Shown one piece after another: positions 24,393-36,937 of a stretch of 64,000 bases of DNA. The position numbers and the translations under genes are program-made. Where the stretch lies: the NCBI GenBank assembly GCA_029721515.1, contig CM056550.1, forward strand, positions 11,887,431-11,951,430, given 5' to 3'. Position 1 is the first letter of the stretch, and every line of letters starts with the position of its first letter. The DNA comes from Synanceia verrucosa. Its lineage: Eukaryota > Chordata > Actinopteri > Perciformes > Synanceiidae. The notes below the pieces were generated by a model that saw only the letters and a list, made by a program, of their open reading frames with translations, was not told the origin of the DNA and ran no database searches.

Positions 24393-24728
24393 TCACCTCA
24401 ACAAAAACACAACAAGAATCCTGTTTTTTCCCTCCTTGTCTTTGAGCTCGTGCCAGCGACTGAAAGCCGGGCCAATGTTAATCCTGACTGTCCTTTCATC
24501 TGAGTAGCCTCCCTTTTTCTTCTTCTGTCTCCTCAGACATAACTTTTTGTGTATTTGACTGTTTTGCAGCTTCTGCCATGAGAGCAGCAATTGCACATAG
24601 GCGTTCACATTGACTTTGTAATCAATGGGGAAAGGAGGAAGTGACATATGCCGTAAAGAAGTCAGCACATTTGTAGTTTTTTGTGTAGCAGGGTTCCTGC
24701 CACCCTCCTCAGAGTTGCCTGAAAGCAA
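24393..24728 (-). pseudogene. Remnant first exon, right-arm copy
   Basis: This is the partner of 11694-12040. Here the RINIGPAFSRWHELKD block runs into unrelated sequence after KDKEG, through a deletion of about 180 bases relative to the left arm. Confidence 0.4.
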
Positions 24729-25043
24729 ACTCCCACATGCTTATTTTTTTATTCCCTTCTCCTTTTTTCTTTTCTTTTAAGCCGTTCCAACATTGTATTT
24801 TTTTAAACAGAACAATGTTCCTTAAATGTTTGTATTTTGATTACTTATAATAAAAAAATAGCTTGAAAGCGATTCAGACCCCCTCAGACTATGATAGAGG
24901 TGCATTCAACTTTGAAAATATTTTCTGAAGGTTGAAAAGTTATTAAGTATTACTTTAACGGTTTTATAATTTGTTTCGGAAGTTTGTTCCTTAGTGTCAG
25001 CAGACAGTAAACACTGCTTATGCACTCTGATTTATTAATGCAG

Positions 25044-25110
25044 GAGGACGGAGAGGTAAAGGTTTGTCTGTAGAGACCACACACTTATTGAGATGGGATG
25101 CTGATAAGGC
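25044..25110 (+). pseudogene. OB-family exon 3 fragment (right arm)
   Basis: After an ATGCAG acceptor the sequence GAGGACGGAGAGGTAAAGG matches the exon 3 start (DEGEV in the 26715-26870 copy). It meets a TAG after about ten codons and then diverges. Upstream 24960-25043 matches intron 2 of the family. Confidence 0.5.
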
Positions 25111-25405
25111 TAAAGAACTGTGTTTTTCATCCATACCACGCTAAGCTGAGCTTCAGGTTAGTGGCCACTTTATGATTCATATATAACTGATTGTCACATG
25201 AGCAGGTCCATGCAGCAATAACTGAATGTGTTTGTATTCCATGGTTTCTGGGGGGACCACAGCTCCATAAGTTCCTCCTCCATAAGTTCCTCCTCCTGGG
25301 CACTGCAGAGGTGACCTTCAACAATAACCAGTGTGTATAAAACAAGTGTGAGAGAAAACATTATTATTATTATTGTTGTTGTTGTTGTTGGTTATATTTT
25401 TCAGA

Positions 25406-26068
25406 ATGTTGCTGTCCAAGATACTGGGGACACCCACGGAGCCCTACCAGCACCTCCCTCCCATTAAAATAAAAATCCTTTCTTTGAAAGAAAACACCAT
25501 AGTGCAGAAGTGGGAGTTTTCCCAGGGAAATGTAAAGGCCCTTTCTGTTTTCAACAACACATGGGCAGCAGTGAGCAACAGTAGTTCTGTGCTTAAAATA
25601 GTCCTTTTTGAAGAGCTTGCTGCCCAGGTGGAGGAGAGCATAAGTTATTTGATTAGAAGTTACAGCATGGCTAAAAAAGGACTACAAATCAATACTGTTC
25701 TGGTGGGACACAGCACTGCGCCGGTCACCATGACATGGAGGAGCAGACCAGGACACACCTCTGTCACCCTGTCCTGTACAATGCTGCCCATCAACAGCCT
25801 GAAACCAGGGATGGAGCAGCTCGTCACGATCCAGGGAAACATTAGCCAGGTACATTTCTACAGGAGAACATTGCTTTGAATTCAGTTGCTGCCTGACCTC
25901 ATTTTTAACTTGGTGTGACATTGTCTGAAATGAAGGAGAGGCGACTGTTCAAGAGGGCATGATTGTCAAAATCACCCATCTGGGGGGGAGTTAGTCCCCC
26001 TCAGATGGGTGACTAACTCCCCCCCAGATGGTTTGTGCCTACATTCTACAGGCGACACTGAGATCCTG
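25406..26068 (+). pseudogene. OB-fold family, locus B, exon 1 plus exon 3 relic
   Basis: The ATG at 25406 follows TTTTTCAG and the frame runs 148 codons to the CAG/GTACAT donor at 25849. The first OB-like part is well kept (AAVSNSSSVLKIVLFEELAA, SYLIRSYSMAKKG). Residues about 92-128 are frame-shifted relative to the other copies and then return to frame, so two compensating indels occurred. Exon 2 is absent. An exon 3 relic at 25930-26068 keeps the last part and its GTGAGT donor but holds a 20-base inverted duplication. Exon 4 is missing, because the sequence meets the oppositely oriented copy instead. Confidence 0.55.
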
Positions 26069-26885
26069 GTGAGTGTACCACTAACTTATTTATTTATTAT
26101 TGTATTGATGGCCACTTTATGATTACTGATTGTCACATAAGCAAGTCCATGCAGCAATAAACTGAATGTGTTTGAAGATAATAATTTTATTTATTATTTA
26201 AAATATTTCTCTTCTGAAAAATTATTTTTTTTTTTAACATTTTTTTTGGACAACAACAATTCGAACAATTTGAACAACAACATTTTCAACTGCAACACAG
26301 GGTTAGGGTGAACAACACAAAAAAGACAATTTTAAAAGACAATTTAGTCATCTAGGGGTTCCATGGGGTCCAGGGGGTCCATGGGGTCCTGGTCCTCCTC
26401 AACCTCCTGGACCTCCTGCACTACGCCTCTACAATAGGACAGCTTTATTTTCTGGACAAACCTCGGTGGCAGTGTAAATTGTGTCTGCCAGACATCCAGT
26501 GGGATCATGTGCCTTGTAAATTTACTGTCCAGCACTTCAACTTTTGTGCCAGCCATTCGGACTCCTTCCACATCGAATGTGACATCCTTTTCACCAAGCT
26601 GTAGGACATAAACACATTCAGTTTATTGCTGCATGGACTTGCTTATGTGACAATCAGTAATCATAAAGTGGTCATCAATACAATAATAAATAATTAAGTT
26701 AGTGGTACACTCACCAGGATCTCAGTGTCAATTGTAGAATGTAGGCACAAACCATCTGGGGGGGAGTTTGTCCCCCTCAGATGGGTGATTTTGACAATCA
26801 TGCCCTCTTCAAGGGTAGTCTCAGTCAAATTGGCCTCTCTCCAAAGATGAACAGTCACCTCTCCTTCATCCTGCAATAACAAATC
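25925..26885. repeat. Local inverted repeat from convergent OB copies
   Basis: Bases 25930-26180 read as the reverse complement of about 26610-26820, because the tails of locus B and locus A' face each other. The spacer of roughly 430 bases contains exon 4 of locus A' and A/T-rich sequence. The left arm has lost this whole block. Confidence 0.75.
25976..26031. repeat. Perfect 20-bp hairpin inside exon 3 relic
   Basis: Arms 25976-25995 and 26012-26031 (CCATCTGGGGGGGAGTTAGT and its exact reverse complement) are separated by a 16-base loop. The other copies have only one version of this text, so the hairpin arose locally. Confidence 0.95.
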
Positions 26886-27631
26886 AGAGTGCATGAGCAG
26901 TGTTTACTCACTGTTACACTGAGGAACAATCTCCCTGGTCAAATCATAAAACCCTTAATTTTCGCAAAATGTGAGTTTTCCCCACATATTGTAGTATGAA
27001 TCATTACTTAAACAATGTGACAGCTGAGGTTCATATTTGAAACAAACATTATTTAGCAGTTCCTTATTTCTTTCACAGAGACATTCCTCACTGGCACAAC
27101 CATGCCCTCTTGAGGGTTGTGCTGTTTGATTTCCCCAAGCTAAATGTGACGAAGGAGAAAGATTTCAGAAAATGTCACACAAAGTTAAAATTAAGGTCAG
27201 GCAGCAGTTGAATTCAAAGCAGTGTTCTCCTGTAGAAATGTACCTAGTTGATGTTGCCCTGGATCGTGACAAGCTGTGGCATGCCTAGTTTTAGGCTGCT
27301 GATGGTACAAGACGGGGAGAGGAGCGTCTTAGCCTGCTCTTCAAGATGGGCCAGCACGATGATGGGCCTGCAGTAACATATTCCAGTGTCTCGTCGGGAG
27401 AGCAGTGATCTGAAATGTCCTTTTTTGGCCTGATTCCTGATTAAATATATTTCTGATGGTGGTGCCGTTGCTCACTGCTGCCAAGGTGTTTTTGTATTTC
27501 AAGAGGGCCTTTATATTTGTTTGAGAAAACTCCCACTCCCACGTTTCTTTCAGGGCTAGGATTTTAACTTTAATGGGCGGAAGCCGTTTGTAGGGCTCTG
27601 TCGGTGTCCCCAGGGTCTTGGATAGAGCCAT
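26344..27631 (-). pseudogene. OB-fold family, locus A', four-exon copy
   Basis: This copy shows the gene structure best. Exon 1 is 27631-27244, exon 2 27139-27068 (24 codons), exon 3 26870-26715 (52 codons, HLWREANLTETTLEEGMIV) and exon 4 26598-26344 (84 codons and TAA). All are joined in phase 0. A complete relative would be about 313 residues: OB-like fold one in exon 1, OB-like fold two across exons 1-3 (the W-x-E-A strand is typical of RPA1-type folds), and an acidic Pro-rich tail (EEDQDPMDPLDPMEPLDD). Lesions are a deletion of about 55 bases and frame loss in exon 1, TAG in place of the last exon 1 codon, and ATAAGG instead of GTAAGG after exon 2. Confidence 0.65.
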
Positions 27632-27805
27632 TCTAAAAATAAAGAGACAAAAACATCTTACAGTATTATAGGGCTATTGGAGAATTGAGATAAACAGCTG
27701 GAGAGAAGAAGGACTTTATTTACGACAAACAGTTCATCATCCTGATCATAAAGTATTCATGAAGTAAGTCATGATGTTGCAGGCTACTGCACATAGGAGT
27801 ATGAA

Positions 27806-27930
27806 GGTAGATTTGTGTCTTTATTGTTTGATCCCAAAAAGGTTTTTTGATTGAAGTGAAGTTTTTTTTTTGAAAATATATATTTTCATTGAATCAACCT
27901 TTTTTGATTGAATAATAAAGACACAAATCT
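27806..27930. repeat. Short hairpin MITE-like repeat, right arm
   Basis: This is the partner of 10597-10722, with the same AGATTTGTGTCTTTATT ends in inverted orientation. It lies upstream of locus A'. Confidence 0.55.
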
Positions 27931-28889
27931 AAGACTTGTTGAGGTGTACATGTATGAGTTTTTTTTTCTTCAAATAAAAAGTTTAATAATAATAAAAAAG
28001 TTTCACTCAATAACAGTCTGAATGAATTAAACACATTAGTTTTACTGGAGGTGATCAGTGAAACAGCAGAGGAGTGATCCATCATCCTCCTGTCCAGTCT
28101 TTGTCGATAGCTGAACATGCACAGTAGCGACTGGAGAAGCCTACAAGACTCAGGTAGTGATGAACGGCATTAGGTGTGCGAGCAGCGACGAAGGTGGAGT
28201 GAGAAGGAAGCATGTAGGTAAGACGTGCACATGATTGTACACTGTTTTAATTTAATGCACCAATGCATTTTCATAGTTCTTAACATTATCATTATTTAAC
28301 TGTGCAGATGTTTTCAAAGCTGACTTCAGTCTGAAGGTGACAGTGCAGTGTAATGTAGCGCATATGCAGCTGCTGGGCTCGTGGTGATGCTTGCGAGGTG
28401 ACGTCATGTCCCCCGTGAAGTGCCCTTGATGGCCGAATGTGAACTATGGTAACTTATATTAGCTTATATGACACTTGGACAGCTCGTGATGTTAACTGCA
28501 GTTGACGTTAACAGACAAGTAGTGTTAACTAACGTTAGCGTTAACCCTGTAAAGTGGCTAAACCGCTAAGCTACCTGACTTGTCAGAGCGCCATGTCGTG
28601 CAGACCCGTAACCTATCATAACACAGTTGCCCCCCCATGACGGCATCTGATTGGTTCAGTCTGTTGCTAGGCTAAAGCCTCTGAAAAGATCATACAGTTG
28701 ACCCGATCCCTCTTTAAAACGGTTAACTTTCTCTAAGCTTCTTTTTAAATAAGTGGTGTTAACTAACGTCAGCCTTAACCCCTGTAAAGTGGCTAAACCA
28801 TGATGCTACCTGACTTGTCCGATCGCCCTGTAGGTTATGAAATTGACGAAGCGCCTCACTAGCTCGGTACAGCTCCGTTACAAATTTAC
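27931..28889 (-). promoter_or_regulatory. Upstream region of locus A' with CRE
   Basis: This is the mirror of 9661-10590. The TGACGTCA palindrome is kept at 28399-28406. Confidence 0.35.
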
Positions 28890-29630
28890 ACCTTTTTGAA
28901 ATGCCATTTAGGCACGCCCCTGCTCTGTCTCCCACACTGGCTTTCACTGCCTGCCACTGATTTCAAGCTGAGTTGGACCTGTTGAACTCCTCTGATTAAA
29001 TCAAAAAACGTTAGGAGTACAGCTTTGGGGTTTGGATGAGAGGTGGCAGGAGCTTGCGATGATCGCAGAGCTGTAAATTGTATGTCTCTAGCCCACTCAG
29101 AAGGCCGACAGCGGCAGGTTAAACACAAGAGGTTTCTCTGCTTTCTCACGCCTTTTCCTCTGAAAATTAACATTGGATTCTATGGAGGGATTCTGGGAGG
29201 TGCTGCCCTAATTAAGGGTCTGGAGCCAAAACTATAAATCTCACAGACACAACAGACACATCATTACAAACTGGACAAAATTTCCAATGTTTTGCTGTAA
29301 AAATTATGTCAGTGGGGTGTACATAGCTCTCACAATCGCGATTTAAATATATATTTTTTTCAGACGATTCAGAAGCTGCTCTCCACTCTAGGTGTGTAGT
29401 TCTCCCACTCTAGTGCACGCAATAGACACCCATGTTAAACTCTGATTTTTGAAAATTTCATGGTCTGAAATATGATGAAATTGTGAATGAACTGTACATT
29501 TTTGGAATTGAAGATGAATTATGAATATGTTGCCAGGAAAATCTGCTGCATTTTGAAAGTTGGAGTTTCTAGGTTAAAGTATGGAGGAAAGTATGGCATT
29601 TCAAAAAGGTGTAAATTTGAGAGGATTTGA
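28890..29630. mobile_element. Fold-back element, single arm left in right arm
   Basis: This is the right-arm counterpart of 7336-9660. Only one arm remains: the outer GAAATGCCAT sequence at 28899-28908 is joined directly to the inner TTAGGCACGCCCCTG text, so the centre and the other arm are absent. This is the pattern expected from deletion between the arms of a hairpin-forming element. Confidence 0.7.
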
Positions 29631-31482
29631 AGATTTTCTTCATTGAGTTGCATTGTTAAATACTGGAAGAGCGATTGCTGAAGCAATTGCGGGTGTGAAT
29701 GCTCGCAGCTGAAGCTACGATGCTAATGCTGAAATGTTTAAGCTAAACTGCTCATGCTGGATAGCTTAGCGGTAGTCACCTTAAAAGACATCAACGCATA
29801 GGGCTGGGATGATAACCGCATAACTGCAATACCGTGGTCATGTGATGCCTACAGCGGTGTTGAGCTCATTACCGTCATCACCGCAATATATTGAATACTA
29901 AAAAAAATTATCCCTACATATTTGCTGTTGAAAGTTACAGAACTGTATATTGTAATTGTGTTGAGTTTATATGAAATATAAATAGTAATATTTAGTAATG
30001 TCCTGTATTTGAAGTTGATGGAGAAAAAGAACTTTTCACGCTGCAGCTGCACAGCGGGAAAATCCATTAACTCTGGGGGGGTGTTTTGTTTTCATATTAT
30101 CATATTATCATAATTTATTTTGAGGTTTCAGTACTTCTCATGATTAAATTGAATATATTCATACATAATACAGAGGCATAAAACACAAAAGCATTACATA
30201 AACAGGTGTTCAATTTCAATAGTCAGTGCTTATAGCAGACACACACTCTTATTTAGTCCTGTCCATGATTGTTTAGGCTGCTCTGTTGAATTGATTTTAT
30301 TTAACAGTAGCCGCAAATCCTGTTACAAAGCCAAACACTGTGTCGCACATTTTATGCCAGAGGACAAGGAGTGATCGGTGGGGTTGCGGTGATCAGGAGG
30401 GTAGCGGGATTGCGGCGGGGGTGGCGGAGTTGCAGTGCTCACGGAGAGTGACGGGATTGCACACACACATACTGTATATATATATATATACAAACCAGAT
30501 AAGTTTTTTCAAATCTGGGACCCCTTTCTAAAGTACATTGGAGACGACAGGGCCCAGGCTCTCCAGAATGGCCTCTGCAGCCTGGCATGGACTGAGGTTT
30601 CAGGATGCACTTCTGCATTTTGATGTGTTGCTGGCATATTGCTGTGTTTGATTCCCCCTGAAACTCTGACTGTGCACCTTCTGTCCCCCTGTGTGTTTTT
30701 TTTCCTGCTTTGGTGGGCATGTGTGGAGAGTTAGCTCTGTTAAAAGCAAAAAAAGATAACTGTATTTGTCAAGGATGTAAATATTTGTGCACATCTGAGC
30801 TCATGTATTTTATGTTGTACTGACAAAGCTAGAAATAAAGAGTTGAATCCAAAAAAAAACAAAACCCACCATCAACCACTTCAACCCAGTCTCCTCCATA
30901 AGCACTGACTGACTGACTGAGTGACAAAGACCAAAAAAAGGTAACGACAGGAAAGGTTATTGAGTAGAGTGAACCAAGTGAATGTCTGAATCTGAAGGGC
31001 TTGCCAGTATTTTTCACATTTAAAGTTTTTAGTTTTCAAATGTCAGTTTCCTATTTTCAGTTTAGTTTTCATTTTCATAAATGTTCTCTTTCTTGTTTAT
31101 TTTTAAATAACATTTTTATTGAAATGGGCTTATTGTTGTACTTATGTTGCCCTCTAGTGGTTTACCCATGGTATAGATAGTCAATGTCATTCACTTCTAA
31201 CAGCCTTGCAAATTGGTTGGCCAGATTTTATTGTATCAATGACCTGTTTGCATTAAAATCATTACATGCTGTAATTATTTTATTGTAGGCTAGCATTCAG
31301 ATTAATGATTACAATATTGTGGTCCAAAACAACTTCAAATGCTGTTTTTTCATCAAGATACATGAAACTTGTGTTGCCAGCTGGCTCCCTACACTGCGCA
31401 TGAAGTGGGCCAGTCTATCACTGACTCCCGGGCCACTTTTAGCCCCCAGTCCGCCCCTGCCCTGTAAAGTCAGGCCACTTAC
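29631..31482. other. Right-arm repeat-rich stretch
   Basis: This is the mirror of about 5560-7335. It contains the shortened TA/CA microsatellite at 30463-30492 and dispersed-repeat text. No gene is supported. Confidence 0.4.
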
Positions 31483-31598
31483 AGTTAGTCTGAGTCCAGC
31501 TGAAGAGTCACGTAGCTGCTCTGCCTTTGATGCTCTGGTCCTGTGAGGACAGGAGACAGAACTGTAACACCAGTGATGCAGATGGACATCATTTCATA

Positions 31599-32990
31599 AC
31601 AGTTTTCTGTCTGAGCATGTTTATTAACAGTCTAAAGAGTCATGCTGAACCACTAAGGTGGTCTGACAGAGAAAAACACAGTCACATTCCAGGTCTAGCG
31701 ATGTGTTCAGTGGAGACGTAGAGTCCCAGTGCTGCTGGAGTCCCCTTTCATCTCTGATTGCCAGGGATGGAAGGCACTAGAACACACAAAACAAAGGTTA
31801 TGACAGGTGTCCTTCCTGACAGTCAGTGCAAGTGCACATGTGTTATTATTTCAGCTATGCATAAAGTATGGATTGTAAAGTTCACTTACAGAATGACTGG
31901 GTCCAGCTCCAGGTCCACATCGGCTGTCTGGTTGTCCTGTTGTCCAGGCTCCCCTCTGTCAGCATGGCCTCGCTTCAGTCACATGGATCTGCCTCCACCT
32001 TTCAGTAGGACCTCTAACAGAGCAGAGGAAGGCAGAGATGACATGAACTGGTCAAACAGTAGATACCAGGCACAGGAGCAGGTGGTTTGAAGGTGAAGCA
32101 GAGGCCTCTTGGTGTGGCGTCTCCATGTGGTCCAGGCACATCAGGATCTTTGAGTCCAGCAGTGAGGAACTGTGCTGCTGGACTTCTTCTGTCTGCAGGA
32201 CCTGTTGGCTTTTAAAGGTGTTTGCTCACACAGAGAAGAGAAACAGACAAACACATGGACAGTCATCAGCCTGTTTACCTCCTCAATGAACAGAGGAAAT
32301 AAACAGTACATTGCTTCATGTTACTTACCACTTGTATGCTTGGGCCCAGCTCAACTAAGAGTAATTTAACTTGTTGTGTGTAGCAGCCCAGCACTGTGAA
32401 ACTATAAGTAAAATAAAAACAAAGGTATAAACACAAGTGTAACATGCCACCAGTGTAAACAAATTCTTAAATTTTACAGTGCAATATTTATGCATACACA
32501 TGTATAGAGAGCATATTAAACTGATTCAATGAACTCAAAATATTTATTCAGACACAAAGTAGAGAAAATATTTGTACAACCCTCAAATTGACACATAAAT
32601 TCTTCATGACACCAGAGAATGATACCAGGAGCTACGCATATCAAGAAGTAGCAGTTTACAACAACAACGTGTTTACAACCCACAGTCTGAGCGTACATAC
32701 CTCGCTCCGCTCACCAAGGGTGCTAAAACTTCTCAGATTTGGCTAGCTTCTCGTTACATCAAGCATTAGTCGTGAGAAGATACTTCCTTGCCAAGCAGAA
32801 CTTCACAATGATGCACTAAACAAAATAAAACATACGTTCACGTAACAGTGCGCATTAAGTCTATTTTGTATTAACTATGCAATTATTAAGTACACAGCAA
32901 CATCAACATACCGTGCTGATCCGTGCAGAAGCAATGCTGCCGCTACTTCCGCCTACCACACTGGGACGCAACTTTAACCCTTTCATAACA
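31599..32990 (-). ncRNA. Candidate spliced transcript, right-arm copy
   Basis: This is the reverse-strand partner of 3980-5415. The donors, acceptors and AATAAA are retained, as is the last-exon frame. Coordinates follow a pairing sum of 36968 for the early exons and 37014 for the last exon, because small indels fall in the introns and exon five. The alternative exon (5474-5531) corresponds to about 31483-31540. Confidence 0.38.
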
Positions 32991-33479
32991 GTAACTGAGC
33001 CAAACTGACAGTTGTAGCATATGAATGAGCATAAAATAATGAACATAACTCTTCTCATTTCTGAGTATTTCCCCAGGAAATCCATCTGACACTATGTGAC
33101 ACCTAAGTGCTAAAGGCTTAAGTTTTATGACTGGCAGAATAAACAGATAAGACCAGTTCCTCCTCTCTGACCCAAGAAACTCCAGGACATTCACCAGGAG
33201 GAGGAGTTTTATTGCCCCACATTCCTGCTTTAATCCTGCCAGACACATCCAAAGCTTAATGTGGCCTCTTCCTTTCTCCCTGCCTGGAACAGAACATTAC
33301 ATTAAGCTTTTAATGGTTAACTATGCTTTCATTCCTCAGCTACTGTCATATAAGTATCACTGTTACAATGTCAAACATCAGTCTCCACACAGATCCTCTT
33401 CCTTTTCCTCCTTCTGATAAGGACTAAATGTGACATGTGGGATTGGTTTTGGATTAAGTCTACAGACACAATCATCCAT

Positions 33480-35628
33480 AGATCTGCCTGTTGTAGTACA
33501 CCTTCCTACATGCTCTGACATCATGGTTCATCTGTGTTGTTGAATTTGTTGATTAATTTTGATTCAATTGGTCAAGTTTTGTTCTGTGGTTTCCTATTAT
33601 AAGGTGTTTGGTACTGATCTGCAGCGGAGAGAGCGAGCTTCCATATAGAGAAACTTTAATAAAGTAAAACACAGCAGTATTAACCTTAAATAAGTTAAAA
33701 GAACATCATCTCAGTTAACTTGGTGGATGGGGAGGGACCAGTGGTCACACCCTACTGGACCATCAGCAAAGATAATAAAGAGCCCCCGCTGGTCTGAGCA
33801 CTCGCGCTACTCTTCTTCAGTCCTTCAGTCAGTCAAGTTCTGGTCTTCATCCTCTCCACTGCATCTCTGTTCTCCCTCTCCCACATGCTGGGAGGGGGAG
33901 GGAAACAATGATGACCCAGAGACAGAGACATGCTGTCCCACCGCAGGCCCAGCACCTCATGGCATGAAGAACAACCTCTCCTGAATCTTCAACCTGCTCC
34001 AGATATGACTGAAAGACTCTGAATGCTGCCTCTGAATGGCCTCCTCAGGACCCAGCACCTCATGGCATGAAGAACAGCCTATCCAGAACCTTCCAACTCT
34101 GCATCCTGCCTCAAGACCATCTTGCCTCCTCTCTCTGCTCCTTTGCCCTGAAAATATGAGCCAGCTCCTCTGCTCAGACACAGGCTGCAGAAAATTACTC
34201 CAGCCTTCATAAAGAAACTAAAAGAAGAAAAGACTGTCGTCACGTTGGTGTGAATCCAACCGACCTCTCCCACCAACAAAGGGGGGGAATTGAAGTAAGG
34301 GCACAGAGACTGAGATGGAGCCATGTCAACAAGAGATGCCCAGAGATGTCCAGAGCTGTCCACAGACGTCCACCGATGCCCGAAAGAGCCAATGGTGAAG
34401 CTGAAGTCGCCTGCAGAGATCCAGCAGATCCAGACAGAACCTGCAGCCACTCCTCACTCCCATCCATCCAGGAACGGTGATATACTGCATATACATCTTA
34501 CAGATATTAAAGAGTTTGATGATTAGACGCTAAATTAAATGGCCTGAATTTAGGGCTTAATCCAGAAAACTTAATATTTAGTAAGATATCAATAAAATAC
34601 TAAACGTAAATTCAAAATTAATAAATTGCTCCACAATCCTCTCTGATGCCTCTCAAACTCTCAACTGCTGAACGCCACCAAACCTAAACCAAATTTTGGT
34701 AACAGCCTAATACTTAATTTGGTCTAGATAACCACTACTGAATTTAACTGGTGTTGTGGAAATATTCTGTCAGGATGGTCTAATATCCACAGGGTTCTTT
34801 AATTACATAAGGAATGAGTAACTTCACTGATTCAGTTGCCCAAAAGAGTTGCTTTTAATATCTGTCTGCAGAACAGAGATGAGAATTCAGACACACAGCA
34901 CAGAGCTTTGTGAGTGAATGCCCATACTGAATGTAAGGAAAAACAATATTTATGCACTACTGATACATACATGCTTACGTGAGTTCCTGCTGACAAGCAA
35001 TACCGTCATAGTGATAAACGAACATGCTGTATGTTTTACTGTAGACAGAGTCCACAAGTCTATCAGGCCTGATGGCGAGGAAAAGACACACACTGTTCTC
35101 TGTGAAAACTAAAACAAGATAACTTCCAGCGACATCATCATGAGTTCAGACATAACAGCTTATACAATCAGCTAAATTTCCATCACACTGGTCACATTGA
35201 ATTAATTAATCAGATATTCATCCTTTGAACTTTGCCTTTGTTTAATCATTCATTCCGTTCTGTCACAATGAGTCAATGCCATGTATCTTCCATCAATCTC
35301 CCTTTATTCTAGTTTTATTTTCTATTTTATTATTTTCTGTTAGTAACCTGATCATTTAGTTTGTCAAACGAATCATTTATCATTACTTATTTTCTGTGAC
35401 AGTAGTAGTCTGGTTATAGTTTGTCAAATAAACATCTAATTTATAAAGAACTTGGTTATTTGATTTGTGTGTGTATATAAAGTAATTGAATCACTGTACA
35501 CTAGGTCAAGAACTCTGTAGCACCCTGAGATTAAGAGACTCTATTAATTAATGTCAAAGTCACAAGTTTTCCCTGTTTTAGCAAAACTGGGTGGCGCCCA
35601 GATAATTATACTATTAAAGGTAATTTTT
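33480..35628 (-). mobile_element. LTR-like long repeat, mirror copy
   Basis: This is the right-arm partner of 1310-3460. Here the primer-site-like segment is altered to ATGATGTCAGAGC. A 27-base deletion lies near 34265-34320, where the left arm has extra pyrimidine-rich (TCTC-type) sequence. Confidence 0.35.
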
Positions 35629-35645
35629 GGTTTATGATCAATAAC

Positions 35646-35815
35646 TTAACCTAACCCATAACCTAATCCCCATGCATGTTTTTGGATGGAGGGAGGAAGC
35701 CGGAGTACCCGAAGAGAACCCACGCAAACACGGGGAGAACATGTAAACTCCACATCGGGAACCGGGTACCTTCTTGTTATGAGGTGACAGTGCTAACCAT
35801 TGCACCACCGTGCCC
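35646..35815 (-). repeat. tRNA-type SINE, mirror copy
   Basis: This is the right-arm partner of the SINE at 1123-1292, truncated at the same place. The insertion and its truncation therefore predate the inverted duplication. Confidence 0.7.
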
Positions 35816-36010
35816 AATACACGCCATATTGCAAGAAATAAACTGCACGAAAATAGGCAAACAAACACGGACATCGCAGTGCCTATTAACCACAGACCTC
35901 TGGGTGTAGCCTAGCCTAGCTCAGCCGATGCTGTAGCAAAGAGCTAACTGCCGGTAGCTGTCTGTTAACCTGTCACTCAACGTAACCACGCCCTAATTTA
36001 TGCAAGAATT

Positions 36011-36319
36011 TTAAGCCGAAATAACAGTAAAACGGTTGTGGTAAAAAAAACAAATCACCCCCCTCACATTGTTCACGGAGTTGGAAACTATCGGTAGAGA
36101 CCAAAAAATTAAAATGTACCAGACTGTAAACATGTTTTTTAAAGCTGTAAAGTCGTCTATTTTAACATGGCGGTCAATGGAAAATTGCTCACTTCCGGAG
36201 CCAGCCCCCAGCGGCCGGACGGGAATTGATGCTTTTTGAACGCGGAAGTGGTCCTCACTTGGAGAACCCACAACTGCCCCTTTGTGTAGACCATATCTTT
36301 TTTCACGGTTTGCCTTCAT
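36011..36319 (-). repeat. Mirror copy of the 619-927 repeat
   Basis: This is the right-arm partner of 619-927, with the same length and only a few substitutions. It is not considered a gene. Confidence 0.5.
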
Positions 36320-36937
36320 GTCAACTTAGCTGTATAAACACAGATACAATAATCATGTACATATATAACAGGAGGGGCAATTTCCCCTATTTAGATGTCA
36401 CAGTCAAGGCAAAGACCTAGCAAGTAGGCTAATTAGCGATTAGCTTTACTCGCGATTAGCATACTAATAAACATGAATTTGTTCGTAAAAATGTTGCTAT
36501 AAGACAGGCAGTACATTACCATAAGACAGACGATGTTGCACTGAACATTTCGACCATTTATGACAAATATTCTATCACTTCACAGGCATAAACAGAAGGT
36601 AGAATACAGATAACGCTAGCTTGCTAAATATTGACAAGTTAACGTTACCTACCGTCTCCACGGGCACAGTTCGCCTTCATGCAGAGACAATTTTATCTTT
36701 ACATTTATTTGACGCCAGCTATGTATTCTTATCTCAGTCAGCAGCCTTCAGAAATAATACTTAGCTAACATAGGTCATCTTATCTCAATGAGAACTGTTA
36801 GCAACTGTGACTCGATAATATCATCAAACAGAAGGGTACATGTTGCCAACATCTCCTCAACCGACAACAATAAAACTATAAAACCATGTTCAGTTGAAAA
36901 AAAACTTGTTAAAGATGTTGCCAACAGGTGAATGTTA

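Larger units (their letters stand above)
23290..36937 (-). repeat. Right arm of giant inverted repeat
   Basis: This is the partner of the left arm in opposite orientation. It carries the same SINE, LTR-like element, candidate spliced transcript, hAT MITE and OB-family locus. Compared with the left arm it lacks one arm plus the centre of the fold-back element and the left-only stretches 12231-13480 and 13504-13755. It has about 2.1 kb of extra OB-family sequence at 25060-27240. The visible match stops at 36937 only because the left arm leaves the window there. Confidence 0.93.
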
